A stretch of DNA of 64,000 nt from Bradyrhizobium sp. 170 (GTDB lineage Bacteria > Pseudomonadota > Alphaproteobacteria > Rhizobiales > Xanthobacteraceae), in assembly GCF_023101085.1 (NCBI RefSeq), contig NZ_CP064703.1, positions 4,464,001 through 4,528,000 on the forward strand, written 5' to 3'. Within the stretch, counting starts at the first letter, position 1, and each line of letters opens with the position of its first letter. Made by a program: the position numbers and the translations under genes. Below the pieces are notes generated by a model. It was given only the letters and a program-made list of their open reading frames with translations. It was not told where the DNA came from and made no database searches. This document shows, piece by piece, positions 41,953-51,576 of the stretch.

Positions 41953-42969
41953 ATGAAACGCGTATCTCTGGTTGTTACCCTCGCCCTTGCCGCCGGTCTC
42001 TCGGCCCAGGCCGCCTCGGCGCAAACCCTCAAGACGGTCAAGGACCGCGGCATGCTGTCCTGCGGCGTGAGCCAGGGCCTGCCGGGCTTCTCGACCCCGG
42101 ACGACAAGGGTAACTGGACCGGGCTCGACGTCGACATCTGCCGGGCGATCGCGGCGGCCATATTCAACGACGCGAGCAAGATCAAGTTCGTGCCGCTGTC
42201 GGCCAAGGACCGCTTCACCGCGCTGCAGTCGGGCGAGATCGACGTGCTGTCCCGCAACACCACCTGGACGCTGTCGCGCGATACCTCGCTCGGCGCCAAC
42301 TTCACCGGCGTGACCTATTACGACGGCCAGGGCTTCCTGGTGAAGAAGTCGCTGAAGGTGAATTCGTCGCTGGAATTGAACAGCGCGTCGGTCTGCGTGC
42401 AGACCGGCACCACGACCGAGCAGAACCTCGCCGACTACTTCAAGGGCAACAACATGAAGTACGAGGTGATCGCGTTCGCCACCGCTGACGAAACCGTCAA
42501 GGCCTATGAATCCGGCCGCTGCGACGTCTTCACTTCAGACGTCTCCCAGCTCTACGCCGAGCGCCTGAAGGTCGCCAATCCCGCCGACCATGTCGTGCTG
42601 CCCGAGGTGATTTCGAAGGAACCGCTCGGGCCGATGGTCCGCCATGGCGACGATCAATGGTTCGACATCGTGAAATGGACGCTGTTTGCGATGGTCGGCG
42701 CCGAAGAACTCGGCGTGACCCAGAAGAACGTCGATGAGATGGCGAAATCCGACAAGCCCGAGCTCAAGCGCGCCATGGGTACCGACGGTAACCTTGGCGA
42801 ACAGCTCGGCCTGACCAAGGACTGGATCATTCGGATCGTGAAGGCGACCGGCAATTACGGCGAGTCCTTCGAGCGCAACGTCGGCTCCGGCTCCAAGCTC
42901 GGCATTGCCCGCGGCCTCAACAATCTCTGGAGCAAGGGCGGTATCCAGTACGCGCCGCCGATCCGCTGA
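41953..42969 (+). CDS. aapJ: General L-amino acid ABC transporter, periplasmic binding protein
   Basis: 338 residues with signal peptide MKRVSLVVTLALAAGLSAQA ending ASAQ. The mature protein begins LKTVKDRGMLSCGVSQGLPG and has GLDVDICRAIAAAIF and LQSGEIDVLSRNTTWTLSRD, the signature of AapJ/BztA-type binding proteins. It catches polar L-amino acids in the periplasm for the AapQMP membrane complex encoded next. The gap to aapQ is 20 bases. Confidence 0.94.
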   Translation: MKRVSLVVTLALAAGLSAQAASAQTLKTVKDRGMLSCGVSQGLPGFSTPDDKGNWTGLDVDICRAIAAAIFNDASKIKFVPLSAKDRFTALQSGEIDVLSRNTTWTLSRDTSLGANFTGVTYYDGQGFLVKKSLKVNSSLELNSASVCVQTGTTTEQNLADYFKGNNMKYEVIAFATADETVKAYESGRCDVFTSDVSQLYAERLKVANPADHVVLPEVISKEPLGPMVRHGDDQWFDIVKWTLFAMVGAEELGVTQKNVDEMAKSDKPELKRAMGTDGNLGEQLGLTKDWIIRIVKATGNYGESFERNVGSGSKLGIARGLNNLWSKGGIQYAPPIR

Positions 42970-42989
42970 TCGCAGGCAGGGCTGCGGCG

Positions 42990-44192
42990 ATGACCATCGA
43001 ATCCCGAAAACCACCGTCGCAGCTGCTTCCCAAGCTGCAGCGAACGCTCGGCGGCCGGGCGGGCTGGAGCGGCTTCGTGCTCCAGCTCCTGTTTGTCGCC
43101 GCGCTTGCCTGGGTTTGCTACGAGATCGTCGCCAATGCTCGCGCCAATCTGCAGGCGCAGCGGATCACCGCGGGCTTTGGATTCCTGGCGAATACCGCGG
43201 GCTTTGATGTCAGCCAGAACCTGATCCCGTATTCGGGGTCCGATACCTACACCCGCGTGTTTCTGGTAGGCCTGCTCAACACGCTCTTGGTCTCGGTGAT
43301 CGGCATCTTCTTCGCCACCCTGATCGGATTCCTCGTAGCCCTCGGCCGCCTGTCACCGAACTGGCTGCTGGCGCGGATATCAGGCGGCTATGTCGAACTG
43401 ATCCGCAACCTGCCGCTGCTGTTCCAGATCCTGTTCTGGTATCTCGCGGTGCTCGCGGCATTGCCCAATCCGCGGCAGAGCATCTCCGTTTTCGACAGTT
43501 TCTTTCTCAGCAACCGCGGCCTGGTGATTCCAAAGCCGATCGGTACTTCCGGTTTTGAGCCGTTCGTCGTTGCGCTGCTGGTGGCGATCGTGGCTGCGAT
43601 TGCGTTATGGCGATACTCGCGCCGGCAGCTCTTCGAGAGCGGCAAGGTGATCAAGGTCTGGCCCTATGCGCTGGGCCTGGTAATCGGCCTGCCGTTGGTC
43701 AGCGCACTGATCTTCGGCGCACCGGTCACGTTTGAAATTCCCGCGCTGAAGGGCTTCAACTTCGCCGGCGGCTCGCGCGTCATCCCGGAATTCGTCGCGC
43801 TGACGCTGGCGCTGTCGACCTACACCGCCGCCTTCATCGCCGAGATCGTGCGTGCCGGTATTCTCTCCGTTCACAAGGGGCAGATGGAGGCCGGCTCCTC
43901 GCTCGGGCTGCAGCGCGGTTCGGTGCTGCGGCTGATCGTGATCCCGCAAGCAATGCGTGTGATCCTGCCGCCGCTCACCAACCAGTATCTCAACCTGACC
44001 AAGAACTCCTCGTTGGCGGTGGCGATCGGCTATCCCGACCTGGTTTCGGTGTTCGCGGGAACGACGCTGAGCCAGACCGGGCAGGCGATTGAAATCATCG
44101 GCATCACCATGGGCGTCTATCTCCTGATCTCGCTGGTCACGAGCGCGGTCATGAGCTTCTATGGATGGCGGATCGGGCGGAGCATGGGATGA
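42990..44192 (+). CDS. aapQ: General L-amino acid ABC transporter permease
   Basis: 400 residues, about eight membrane helices. A long N-terminal extension typical of AapQ is followed by the HisM/GlnP-type permease core with the EAA loop AGSSLGLQRGSVLRLIVIPQ and NQYLNLTKNSSLAVAIGYPD. Forms a heterodimer with AapM. Its stop overlaps the aapM start (ATGA). Confidence 0.94.
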   Translation: MTIESRKPPSQLLPKLQRTLGGRAGWSGFVLQLLFVAALAWVCYEIVANARANLQAQRITAGFGFLANTAGFDVSQNLIPYSGSDTYTRVFLVGLLNTLLVSVIGIFFATLIGFLVALGRLSPNWLLARISGGYVELIRNLPLLFQILFWYLAVLAALPNPRQSISVFDSFFLSNRGLVIPKPIGTSGFEPFVVALLVAIVAAIALWRYSRRQLFESGKVIKVWPYALGLVIGLPLVSALIFGAPVTFEIPALKGFNFAGGSRVIPEFVALTLALSTYTAAFIAEIVRAGILSVHKGQMEAGSSLGLQRGSVLRLIVIPQAMRVILPPLTNQYLNLTKNSSLAVAIGYPDLVSVFAGTTLSQTGQAIEIIGITMGVYLLISLVTSAVMSFYGWRIGRSMG

Positions 44193-45712
44193 GCGACACC
44201 CCTTTATCCATTTTCGTTCGTCAGGACCTCGTGCCGGAGCGGCCGGCGCCGGTGAAGACCACCGGCTTCATAGGCTTCCTGCGCACGCGCCTGTTCAATT
44301 CGCCGACCAATATCCTGATCACGATCGTCAGCGTGCTGCTGCTGTGGTTCACCGTAGTGCCGGCGCTGAAATTTGTCCTGTTCGATGCTGTCTGGATCGG
44401 CAAGGACCGGACCGCGTGCTTGCCCAAAAATCCCGGCGACGTGGTCGGCGCCTGCTGGCCTTTCATCCAGGCGAAGTTTTCGCAGTTCATCTACGGATTC
44501 TATCCGGAGCCGGAACGCTGGCGGGTCAACCTCGTCTTCATTCTTGCCGCGATCCTGCTGATACCGCTGCTGATTCCGCGGCTGCCGGGCAAGGGCCCCA
44601 ACGCCATCCTGTTCTTCCTGGCATTCCCCGTTGTCGGCTTCTTCCTGCTGCTCGGCGGCGGGCTGGGCGGCTTCGGCGTCAGCTGGACGGCCGGGCTTCT
44701 GTCAGGGTTCAACGACAGCATCGGCGACGGCGGAAGAAAGCTCGTGGCGGCGGGCGAGACCACGGCCGTCATCGGGCCGTTGCTGTGGCTGCTCGGCAAG
44801 CTGATCGTGGCCGTCAGCACGGTGATTGGCTGGGTACTGTTGCCGCTGACCTGGCTGCGCGATCAGATCCAGGCCTTCCGCAGCCCGGTCTGGGCCGACC
44901 TCGTGGCAACCGCCGTGATCGTGTCGGCTTTACTGTTCTGGCTGGGCGGCGGTGTGCGGTCCGGCTGGCGACCACTCGTCACCAGTCTCGCGATCTTTGC
45001 CGGCATTGGCGTCGTGATCGCGGTGATGGGGCTCGACCGCGGCGGATTCCCTGTCGTGGATACAAGGCTATGGGGCGGCCTTCTGGTGACGCTGGTCGTG
45101 TCCGTCACCGGCATCGTCGCCTCGATGCCGGTGGGCATCGCGCTGGCGCTAGGCCGTCGCTCGACCATTCCGCTGATCCGGATTTTCTCGATCGCCTTCA
45201 TCGAGTTCTGGCGCGGGGTTCCGCTGATCACCGTGCTGTTCTTCGCAACCTACATGCTGCCGCTGTTCGTTCCGACCGGCTTCACCATCGACGGACTGAT
45301 GCGCGCCTTGATCGGCATCGCGCTGTTCGCGGGGGCCTACCAGGCCGAAGTGATCCGCGGCGGCCTGCAGGCGATCCCGCGCGGGCAGGGCGAGGCGGCG
45401 AGCGCGCTCGGCCTTTCCTGGGGCAAGACCACGGCGCTGATCGTGATGCCGCAGGCGCTGCGCCATGTCATCCCCGGCCTCGTCAACAGCTTCATCGCGC
45501 TGTTCAAGGACACCTCGCTGGTCTCGATCGTCGCGCTGTTCGACCTGCTCGGGCAGCTCAGGGCTTCGTTCTCCGATCCGGTCTGGTCGACGCCGTCGAC
45601 GCTGTTCACCGGCTTTGCCTTTACCGGGATCATTTATTTCGTCTTCTGCTTTGGGATGTCGCGTTACTCGCTGTTCGTCGAGAACCGGCTGAACGCACAT
45701 CGGCGCAACTGA
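44189..45712 (+). CDS. aapM: General L-amino acid ABC transporter permease
   Basis: 507 residues. After an N-terminal half with several helices and a long insertion (residues about 130-270), the C-terminal permease core has [20 protein letters not shown], the EAA loop, followed by [20 protein letters not shown]. The core start and ATG 44189 overlap the aapQ stop. At 507 residues it is somewhat longer than usual AapM proteins (about 380-430), because of the extra hydrophobic insertion. Confidence 0.92.
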   Translation: MSDTPLSIFVRQDLVPERPAPVKTTGFIGFLRTRLFNSPTNILITIVSVLLLWFTVVPALKFVLFDAVWIGKDRTACLPKNPGDVVGACWPFIQAKFSQFIYGFYPEPERWRVNLVFILAAILLIPLLIPRLPGKGPNAILFFLAFPVVGFFLLLGGGLGGFGVSWTAGLLSGFNDSIGDGGRKLVAAGETTAVIGPLLWLLGKLIVAVSTVIGWVLLPLTWLRDQIQAFRSPVWADLVATAVIVSALLFWLGGGVRSGWRPLVTSLAIFAGIGVVIAVMGLDRGGFPVVDTRLWGGLLVTLVVSVTGIVASMPVGIALALGRRSTIPLIRIFSIAFIEFWRGVPLITVLFFATYMLPLFVPTGFTIDGLMRALIGIALFAGAYQAEVIRGGLQAIPRGQGEAASALGLSWGKTTALIVMPQALRHVIPGLVNSFIALFKDTSLVSIVALFDLLGQLRASFSDPVWSTPSTLFTGFAFTGIIYFVFCFGMSRYSLFVENRLNAHRRN

Positions 45713-45716
45713 GTAT

Positions 45717-46466
45717 ATGACCATGACCGCAAACCCGATTGTCGGAATTAACACCCTCAACAAGTGGTACGGCGATTTTCACGTGCTGCGCGACATCAAC
45801 CTCGATGTCGCCAAGGGCGAGCGCATCGTGATCTGCGGCCCGTCAGGCTCGGGCAAGTCGACGCTGATCCGCTGCATCAACGCGCTGGAGGAATTCCAGG
45901 AAGGCAACATCGTCGTCGACGGCATCGAACTGGGACCGAACCTGCGGAAGGTGGACGAGGTCCGGCGCGAAGTCGGCATGGTGTTCCAGAGTTTCAACCT
46001 GTTTCCGCACCTGACCGTGCTGGAGAACTGCACGCTGGCCCCGATCTGGGTGCGCAATATCCCCAAAAAGGACGCCGAGGCCGCCGCGATGAAATATCTG
46101 GAGCGGGTCAAGATCCCGCACCAGGCCAACAAATATCCCGGCCAGATGTCAGGCGGTCAGCAGCAGCGCGTCGCGATCGCCCGCGCGCTGACCATGAATC
46201 CCAAGGTGATGCTGTTCGACGAGCCGACCTCGGCGCTCGATCCCGAAATGGTCAAGGAAGTGCTCGACACCATGGTCGATCTCGCCAGGGAAGGCATGAC
46301 CATGCTGGTGGTCACCCACGAAATGGGATTTGCCCGCGAAGTCGCCAACCGCGTCGTCTTCATGGACGCCGGCCAGGTGATCGAGTCAAACACGCCGCAC
46401 GAATTCTTCGCCAATCCGCAGCACGCCCGGACGAAGTTGTTCCTGAGCCAGATCTTGCGGCATTGA
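45717..46466 (+). CDS. aapP: General L-amino acid ABC transporter ATP-binding protein
   Basis: 249 residues. Walker [11 protein letters not shown] at residues 40-49, signature [15 protein letters not shown], Walker [15 protein letters not shown] and the switch histidine in VVTHEMGFA. It powers amino-acid uptake by AapQM. Four bases follow the aapM stop. ATG 45723 is a possible alternative start. A palindromic repeat that may end transcription follows the gene. Confidence 0.95.
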   Translation: MTMTANPIVGINTLNKWYGDFHVLRDINLDVAKGERIVICGPSGSGKSTLIRCINALEEFQEGNIVVDGIELGPNLRKVDEVRREVGMVFQSFNLFPHLTVLENCTLAPIWVRNIPKKDAEAAAMKYLERVKIPHQANKYPGQMSGGQQQRVAIARALTMNPKVMLFDEPTSALDPEMVKEVLDTMVDLAREGMTMLVVTHEMGFAREVANRVVFMDAGQVIESNTPHEFFANPQHARTKLFLSQILRH

Positions 46467-46474
46467 TTAGTCGC

Positions 46475-46564
46475 GTAGGGTGGGCAAAGCGCAGCGTGCC
46501 CACCAACAGTGGTGCGGTTCGATAGATGGTGGGCACGGCGCAAGAGCGCCTTTGCCCACCCTAC
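46475..46564. repeat. Nested palindromic repeat after aapP
   Basis: Perfect 15-bp outer arms GTAGGGTGGGCAAAG (46475-46489) and CTTTGCCCACCCTAC (46550-46564), with inner arms GTGCCCACCA (46496-46505) and TGGTGGGCAC (46527-46536). The structure is a double hairpin. The GTAGGGTGGGCAAAG motif is a widely scattered intergenic repeat in rhizobial and other proteobacterial genomes, by recollection. It sits between convergent aapP and cysK-type genes, where it could stop transcripts. Confidence 0.85.
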
Positions 46565-46575
46565 GACATCTCCGC

Positions 46576-47616
46576 TCACACCTTCTCGAACGGCACGTCG
46601 ATCTCAGTGCGCTTTTCCAGCCATGCCGGCACCGGCAGGTTCTTCGAGCGCATGAACTCCGGATTGAACAGCTTTGACTGATAGCGGTTGCCGGAATCGG
46701 CGAGGATGGTGACGATGGTCTTGCCGGGACCGAGCTGCTTGGCGAGCCGGATTGCGCCGGCGATGTTGATGCCGGTGGAGCCGCCGAGGCAGAGGCCCTC
46801 ATGCTCGAGCAATTCGTAGATTATGGTCACTGCTTCCTCGTCCGAAATCAGGAAGGCATCGTCGACCTTGGCCGTCTCGATCACGGGCGTGACGCGGCCT
46901 AGTCCGATGCCCTCGGTGATCGAGTCGCCCGGGGTCGATTTGGCGGTGCCGTGCTTGAACAGCTCGTACATCGCAAAGCCGTGCGGATCGGCGCAGGCGT
47001 TGACGATGCCCGGGTGCTTTTCCTTCAGATAGCGGCTGGCGCCGGCCAGCGTGCCGCCGGTGCCGACCGAGCAGATAAACCCGTCGATCTTGCCGCCGGT
47101 CTGTTCCCAGATCTCCGGGCCGGTGGATTCGTAATGCGCCTTGGCATTGTCGAGGTTGTTCCACTGATCGGCAAACAACACGCCGTTCGGCTCGGTCTTG
47201 CGAAGCTGGGCGGCCAGCCGCCGCCCGACATGCTGATAGTTGTTCGGATTGGAAAAGGGCAGCTGCGGCACCTCGATCAGCTCGGCGCCACACAGCCGCA
47301 GCATATCCTTTTTTTCCTGGCTCTGGGTGTTCGGAATGAGGATCAGCGTGCGATAGCCGCGTGCGCTCGCAACCACCGCAAGCCCGATGCCGGTATTGCC
47401 CGCGGTCGATTCCACCACCAGCCCACCCGGCTTGAGGTCGCCGCGCTTCTCGGCCTCCAGTATCATCCACTTGCCCGCGCGATCCTTCACCGACTGACCG
47501 GGGTTCATGAATTCGGCCTTGCCGAGAATGGTGCAGCCGGTCAGCTCGGAAGCGCGCTTGAGTTTGATGAGCGGCGTGTTGCCGATCGCTTCGATGACGT
47601 CTTTGTTGAAGGCCAT
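46576..47616 (-). CDS. Cysteine synthase family enzyme (O-acetylserine sulfhydrylase)
   Basis: 346 residues of the fold type II PLP family. The PLP lysine is K44 in NPGQSVKDR; the substrate loop is STAGNTGIG at about residues 70-78; the phosphate loop is SVGTGGTLAG. It combines O-acetylserine and sulphide to cysteine. The C-terminal 40 residues (KLFNPEFMRSKNLPVPAWLE) extend beyond classic CysK and match the alphaproteobacterial cysteine synthase A subgroup. Single gene between the Aap repeat and the methyltransferase operon. Confidence 0.9.
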   Translation of the reverse strand: MAFNKDVIEAIGNTPLIKLKRASELTGCTILGKAEFMNPGQSVKDRAGKWMILEAEKRGDLKPGGLVVESTAGNTGIGLAVVASARGYRTLILIPNTQSQEKKDMLRLCGAELIEVPQLPFSNPNNYQHVGRRLAAQLRKTEPNGVLFADQWNNLDNAKAHYESTGPEIWEQTGGKIDGFICSVGTGGTLAGASRYLKEKHPGIVNACADPHGFAMYELFKHGTAKSTPGDSITEGIGLGRVTPVIETAKVDDAFLISDEEAVTIIYELLEHEGLCLGGSTGINIAGAIRLAKQLGPGKTIVTILADSGNRYQSKLFNPEFMRSKNLPVPAWLEKRTEIDVPFEKV

Positions 47617-47705
47617 GTTTTGAAATTGCCGGTTTGTTTGCCTAATCGTTGGGCGACCCTAAAGGACCGCCGCAGGGCATACAAGCCAGCGCTGAAACAG
47701 GGCTG

Positions 47706-48935
47706 TCAGCCCGATTTCGCAAACACCACCTGACGCACGTCGATATTTCCGGACAGGAACCCCGCCTCGCAATAGGCCAGGTAATACTCCCATAGCCGCC
47801 GGAAGCGGTCGTCGAAGCCTGACGGCGTCAGGTTGGGCCAGGCTGCGCGGAAATTGCTTCGCCAGATCGCAAGCGTCCTGGCATAATCTTGCCCGAAAAT
47901 GCGTTCGCGGATGACGGGAACGCCGAAGCGCTCGCCGAGCGTTTTCAGGATCTGCGGCGAGGGCAGCATGCCGCCCGGAAAGACGTAGCGCTGGATGAAA
48001 TCGACTTCGCGGCGATAGGTCTGGAACAGGCTGTCCTGGATGGTGATGGCCTGGATGCCGGCGAGCCCGCCGGGCAGCAGGCGGTCGCGCAACTGTGAAA
48101 AGTATTTCGGCCAGAATTGCTCGCCGACCGCCTCGATCATCTCGATCGAGGCGATCCGGTCATAGCGGTCGCGCTCGTCGCGATAGTCCTGCAGCCTGAT
48201 CTCGACCTTGTCGCCGAGACCGGCATTGTGAATGCGCGCCTGGGCAAAATCGCGCTGCTCCTTGCTGATGGTGAGCCCGACAACTTTGACGCCGAACGTC
48301 TTGGCGACGTATTCGGCAAAGCCGCCCCATCCGCAGCCGATCTCCAAAAGCTTCTGGCCCGGCCGCAGATCGATGGCCTCGGCCAACCGTCGGTATTTGT
48401 TGTGCTGGGCCGCTGTCAGGTCCGGCGTGTCGTCCTCGAACAGGGCCGATGAATAGGTCATGCTTGGATCGAGCCAGGCCGAATAGAACGCGTTGCCGAT
48501 GTCGTAATGCGCATAGATATTGCGGCGGGCCTGCCGCTTCGTATTGCGGTTGAGCCAGTGTCTGACGGCCTGAAAGGTGCGTGTCAGCGGGTTGGCGACC
48601 AGCATGGTCTGCATCCAGTCCTGGTTGACGCAGAACAGATAGAGGAATTGCGTGAGGTCGGGCGTGTCCCATTCACCGCGCAGATAGGCTTCTGCGATAC
48701 CGATGTCGCCGCCGCGAAGCAGCCGTGAGGCGAAGCCGTAATCGTAAATCTTCATCGCGGCGGCGGGGCCGGGGCCGTTGCCGCCCAAACGGACCGTGCG
48801 GCCGTCGGCCAGGGTCACGTCGAGCGTGCCGTGCTTGAGTTTTGAACCAAAGCCCAGCGCCAGCCGGACCAGGCGGGGCAATTCCGGAAACGTCGCGTCT
48901 ACAGTTTCCAATGTGACCGAAATCAACTCGGACAT
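47706..48935 (-). CDS. CFA-family SAM-dependent fatty-acid methyltransferase
   Basis: 409 residues. SAM-binding motif LLEIGCGWGG at residues 196-205, the catalytic-region glutamate E268 in IEMIEAVG, and FIQRYVFPGGMLPS near residue 313. By memory-based alignment with E. coli Cfa, the bicarbonate ligand Cys139 is replaced (YSSALF, S163) and the His266 region reads QAITI. This favours a related methyltransferase over a true cyclopropane synthase. Last gene of the operon with DUF1365 and a FAD oxidoreductase. ATG 48935 gives the normal N-terminus; the frame runs open to 49004. Confidence 0.87.
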   Translation of the reverse strand: MSELISVTLETVDATFPELPRLVRLALGFGSKLKHGTLDVTLADGRTVRLGGNGPGPAAAMKIYDYGFASRLLRGGDIGIAEAYLRGEWDTPDLTQFLYLFCVNQDWMQTMLVANPLTRTFQAVRHWLNRNTKRQARRNIYAHYDIGNAFYSAWLDPSMTYSSALFEDDTPDLTAAQHNKYRRLAEAIDLRPGQKLLEIGCGWGGFAEYVAKTFGVKVVGLTISKEQRDFAQARIHNAGLGDKVEIRLQDYRDERDRYDRIASIEMIEAVGEQFWPKYFSQLRDRLLPGGLAGIQAITIQDSLFQTYRREVDFIQRYVFPGGMLPSPQILKTLGERFGVPVIRERIFGQDYARTLAIWRSNFRAAWPNLTPSGFDDRFRRLWEYYLAYCEAGFLSGNIDVRQVVFAKSG

Positions 48936-48990
48936 GGGCGATCCATCGAATGGCGGTTTACCCGGCCTCGCATGGTCAATCGACCCTGCT

Positions 48991-49845
48991 TCAATCCTTG
49001 GCACGGGTGGACAACGCCGGCGAAGTATAATCGTTGCTTTTCCCGGTCGCCAAGCCGGTATTGAGGGCTGCGTCCTTCCGCGGCACCAGCCGCGCGCCCT
49101 TCAGCCAGAGCCGCAGCGCCTCCCAGTGGATCGCCGCCATGATCTTGATTGTGACCAGCGGGAGGGCGAAAAACGCGCGCAGCAACTCCCTGGTGTTGAT
49201 CACGCGACGGCTGCCATTGAAAGTTGCAGCGAGCAGGGGGCCTTCGCGGTCGGTTTCCAGAATTCGCAACTGGACGCGGTCGCCCGGCGGCAGCACGCGA
49301 AAATGGTAGCGCATCGCCGTCCCGATGAAGGGCGAGACGTAGAACAGCTTGTCCTGCCGCTGCCGCACGCCGGCGTCGCTGATTTCGCCGGATAGCACCG
49401 GCAGGACGTAAGGATGGATGTCGCCAAAGGTGTTGCGAACTTCATAAATCAGCAGTGCCAGCTCACCATCAGCGCCATAGCAGAAATAGACCGAAAGCGG
49501 ATTGAAGGTGTAGCCGAGCAGGCGGGGGTAAGACAGCAGCAGCACCCGTCCGCCCGTGAGGTCGATGCCGCGCTCGGCCGCGCAACGTTGCGCGTAGGCG
49601 CGCAGAGATGATCCGTCCCGCTTGCCATGGTCGGCCTCGTGGAAACTGTAAAGCGCCGCGCGGTTGACGCCGAACAGCGGCGATTGCCGGTCCGCGTCCG
49701 CCAGTCGATCGAGATCGATCAAGAGGCTCATCACGCGATAGCTGAAGCGATGGCTCATCGGCTTCAGCCGCGCATGCATGACGCAGCCGACGTAAAGCGC
49801 CGCGGCGTTGGAAGGTCGTTCGGATCCTGCCGGTGTTGCGCGCAT
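48991..49845 (-). CDS. DUF1365 family protein
   Basis: 284 residues starting MRATPAGSERPSNAAALYVG. Family motifs are VMHARLKPMSHRFSYRVMSL, RLLGYTFNPLSVYFCYGADG and PFIGTAMRYHFRVLPPGDRV. DUF1365 proteins are always found with FAD oxidoreductases and CFA-type methyltransferases; the fold is unknown and the biochemical role is not settled. ATG 49845 starts two bases after the oxidoreductase stop; the open frame to 49968 would overlap that gene. Confidence 0.9.
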   Translation of the reverse strand: MRATPAGSERPSNAAALYVGCVMHARLKPMSHRFSYRVMSLLIDLDRLADADRQSPLFGVNRAALYSFHEADHGKRDGSSLRAYAQRCAAERGIDLTGGRVLLLSYPRLLGYTFNPLSVYFCYGADGELALLIYEVRNTFGDIHPYVLPVLSGEISDAGVRQRQDKLFYVSPFIGTAMRYHFRVLPPGDRVQLRILETDREGPLLAATFNGSRRVINTRELLRAFFALPLVTIKIMAAIHWEALRLWLKGARLVPRKDAALNTGLATGKSNDYTSPALSTRAKD

Positions 49846-49847
49846 AA

Positions 49848-51173
49848 CTACTCCGCGGCTTCCGCCAGTTCGGGCGGCGCTTGGCGCCATGGCGCGACCG
49901 CGCCGAGCGCTTCGGCGACCGCAAGGCCTGATCGCAATCCGTCCTCGTGGAATCCGTATCCGGTCCATGCGCCGCAGAACCAGGTATGCCGCTGGCCCTG
50001 AATCTCGGGCAGGCGCTTCTGGGCGGCAAAGGCTGTGGCGTTATATTGCGGATGCTCGCACAGGTACTTGCCGAAGGTCAGCGCGGGATCGGGCGCGACC
50101 GGCGGGTTGAGGCTGACGAACAACGGCTTGTCGTGATCGATGCCCTGCAGCTCGTTCATCCAGTAGGTCACGGAGACGTCGTTATCGACGCTGTGATCGA
50201 GGCCTCCTTGGCGCGGCCAGCGCAGGAAATTCCACGAGGCCCAGGCACGCCGGCGCTTCGGCATCAGCGCGGGATCGCGGTGCAGATAGATCGTGTTGGG
50301 GGAATAGCCGATCGCGCCCAGGATGGCGCGCTCGCGGTCGTCGGCATCCGACAGCATCGCCAGCGCCTGATCGCTGTGGGAGGCAATCACGACGTGATCG
50401 TAGGTGCTGGTCTTGCCGTGGCTGTCGTGGACGACGACGCCATGCGACGTGCGCTCGATTGCGGTGACGGCGCAGCCAAGCCTGATCCGGTCGCGGAATG
50501 AAGCGGTGAGTTTTTCGACATAATACCGGCTGCCGCCCTTCACGGTGCGCCAGACCGGGCGGTCATATTGCAGCAGGCGATGATTGGCGAAGAAGGCGAC
50601 GAAATTTTCGGCCGGAAAATCCAGCATCTCGCTCGATGGCGCCGACCAGATCGCAGCGCCCATCGGCGCCAGATAATCGGTCAACAGCCGTGGCGCGAAA
50701 TGACGCGTGCGGAAATATTCTCGAAGCGTCAGCCCGGCCAGTTTTCCGGCCGCGTAATCCTCGACGCTCTGCTGGTTGAAGGTAATGATGTCGCGCAGCA
50801 TCCAGAGATAGGAGGGCGACAACAGGTTGCTGGCTTGCGCGAACAATCCGCATGCCGTTTCGAACCAATTGTTGCCGCCGCCCTTCCACTCGAAGCTGCC
50901 CGTATCCGCCGTCACCGCAAAACTCATGCAGCTTTCGACGGTCTCGACACCGAGATGGGCGAACAGCGCCGTCAGGTCCGGATAGTTCAGTTCGTTGTAG
51001 ACGATGAAGCCGATGTCGACCGCAAGCCGCGTGCCGTCATAGTCGATGCTGACGGTATGGCTGTGGCCGCCGGGCCTGAGTTCGCGGTCGTAGACGGTGA
51101 CCGGATAATGATTCGACAAGGTCCAGGCCGCGGCATTGCCGCTGATTCCCGTCCCGACCACCGCGACCCGCAT
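49848..51173 (-). CDS. NAD(P)/FAD-dependent oxidoreductase (COG2907 type)
   Basis: 441 residues. N-terminal dinucleotide fold MRVAVVGTGISGNAAAWTLS with GxGxxG at residues 7-12, then YDRELRPGGHSHTVSIDYDG as in amine-oxidase/desaturase-like flavoproteins. First gene of the oxidoreductase-DUF1365-methyltransferase operon. Comparable gene sets in Rhodobacter sphaeroides belong to the singlet-oxygen RpoE-ChrR response and to methylated/furan fatty-acid synthesis, by recollection. A step in fatty-acid oxidation is therefore plausible. Confidence 0.9.
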   Translation of the reverse strand: MRVAVVGTGISGNAAAWTLSNHYPVTVYDRELRPGGHSHTVSIDYDGTRLAVDIGFIVYNELNYPDLTALFAHLGVETVESCMSFAVTADTGSFEWKGGGNNWFETACGLFAQASNLLSPSYLWMLRDIITFNQQSVEDYAAGKLAGLTLREYFRTRHFAPRLLTDYLAPMGAAIWSAPSSEMLDFPAENFVAFFANHRLLQYDRPVWRTVKGGSRYYVEKLTASFRDRIRLGCAVTAIERTSHGVVVHDSHGKTSTYDHVVIASHSDQALAMLSDADDRERAILGAIGYSPNTIYLHRDPALMPKRRRAWASWNFLRWPRQGGLDHSVDNDVSVTYWMNELQGIDHDKPLFVSLNPPVAPDPALTFGKYLCEHPQYNATAFAAQKRLPEIQGQRHTWFCGAWTGYGFHEDGLRSGLAVAEALGAVAPWRQAPPELAEAAE

Positions 51174-51576
51174 TTTTGGCCCTCCGCTGCACGCTGCGAG
51201 ATACGGGGGGCTGTTCCCGGAGTTTCAAATCGGCCACAGGCGCGGATTCGCTGTAGGACAGGCGATGCGGGACGTCAGAACAGGGGAAAAACCCCAAGAA
51301 AACCGCATGAAATCTTCGTAAGATTTCGGCCGTCCTGCCGCGTCCCGAGATCGCTCCAGACCCTATAAAATAACGGTAAGTGAGCTCATTGGCGGCTGTT
51401 TTACGTGTCCAAACCAACGATCGGTGAAGGGCCGCGCGGGGCTGTCCGCGCCCCAGCCGCAAGGGTAGTATGGTGCTTCGGATCCAACGGAAGCATCACC
51501 CCGTGAACGTATCGCACGCCATCAGGAGAAGCGCTCGTCGTGCGCCGGGTCGGGATTTGCCCGGTGGAGAACGGGT
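51174..51576. other. Divergent intergenic region between oxidoreductase and efflux operons
   Basis: A 403-base region that must hold promoters for both operons. It contains a 19-bp perfect palindrome (51309-51327). CCTATAAAATAACGG near 51361 is an A+T-rich segment that could be a -10 region. No ORF is convincing. Confidence 0.5.
51309..51327. promoter_or_regulatory. 19-bp perfect palindrome, candidate operator
   Basis: GAAATCTT-CGT-AAGATTTC, two exact 8-bp arms around a 3-base spacer, 136 bases upstream of the FAD oxidoreductase start and 250 bases upstream of the efflux operon. Size and symmetry suit a dimeric regulator such as a TetR, MarR or GntR protein. It could instead be a small hairpin in the leader. 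Confidence 0.5.

Noticed and set aside
44161..45720. 519-codon plus-strand frame overlapping aapM
   Set aside because: Arginine-rich alternative frame; the aapM frame has membrane helices and the EAA loop.
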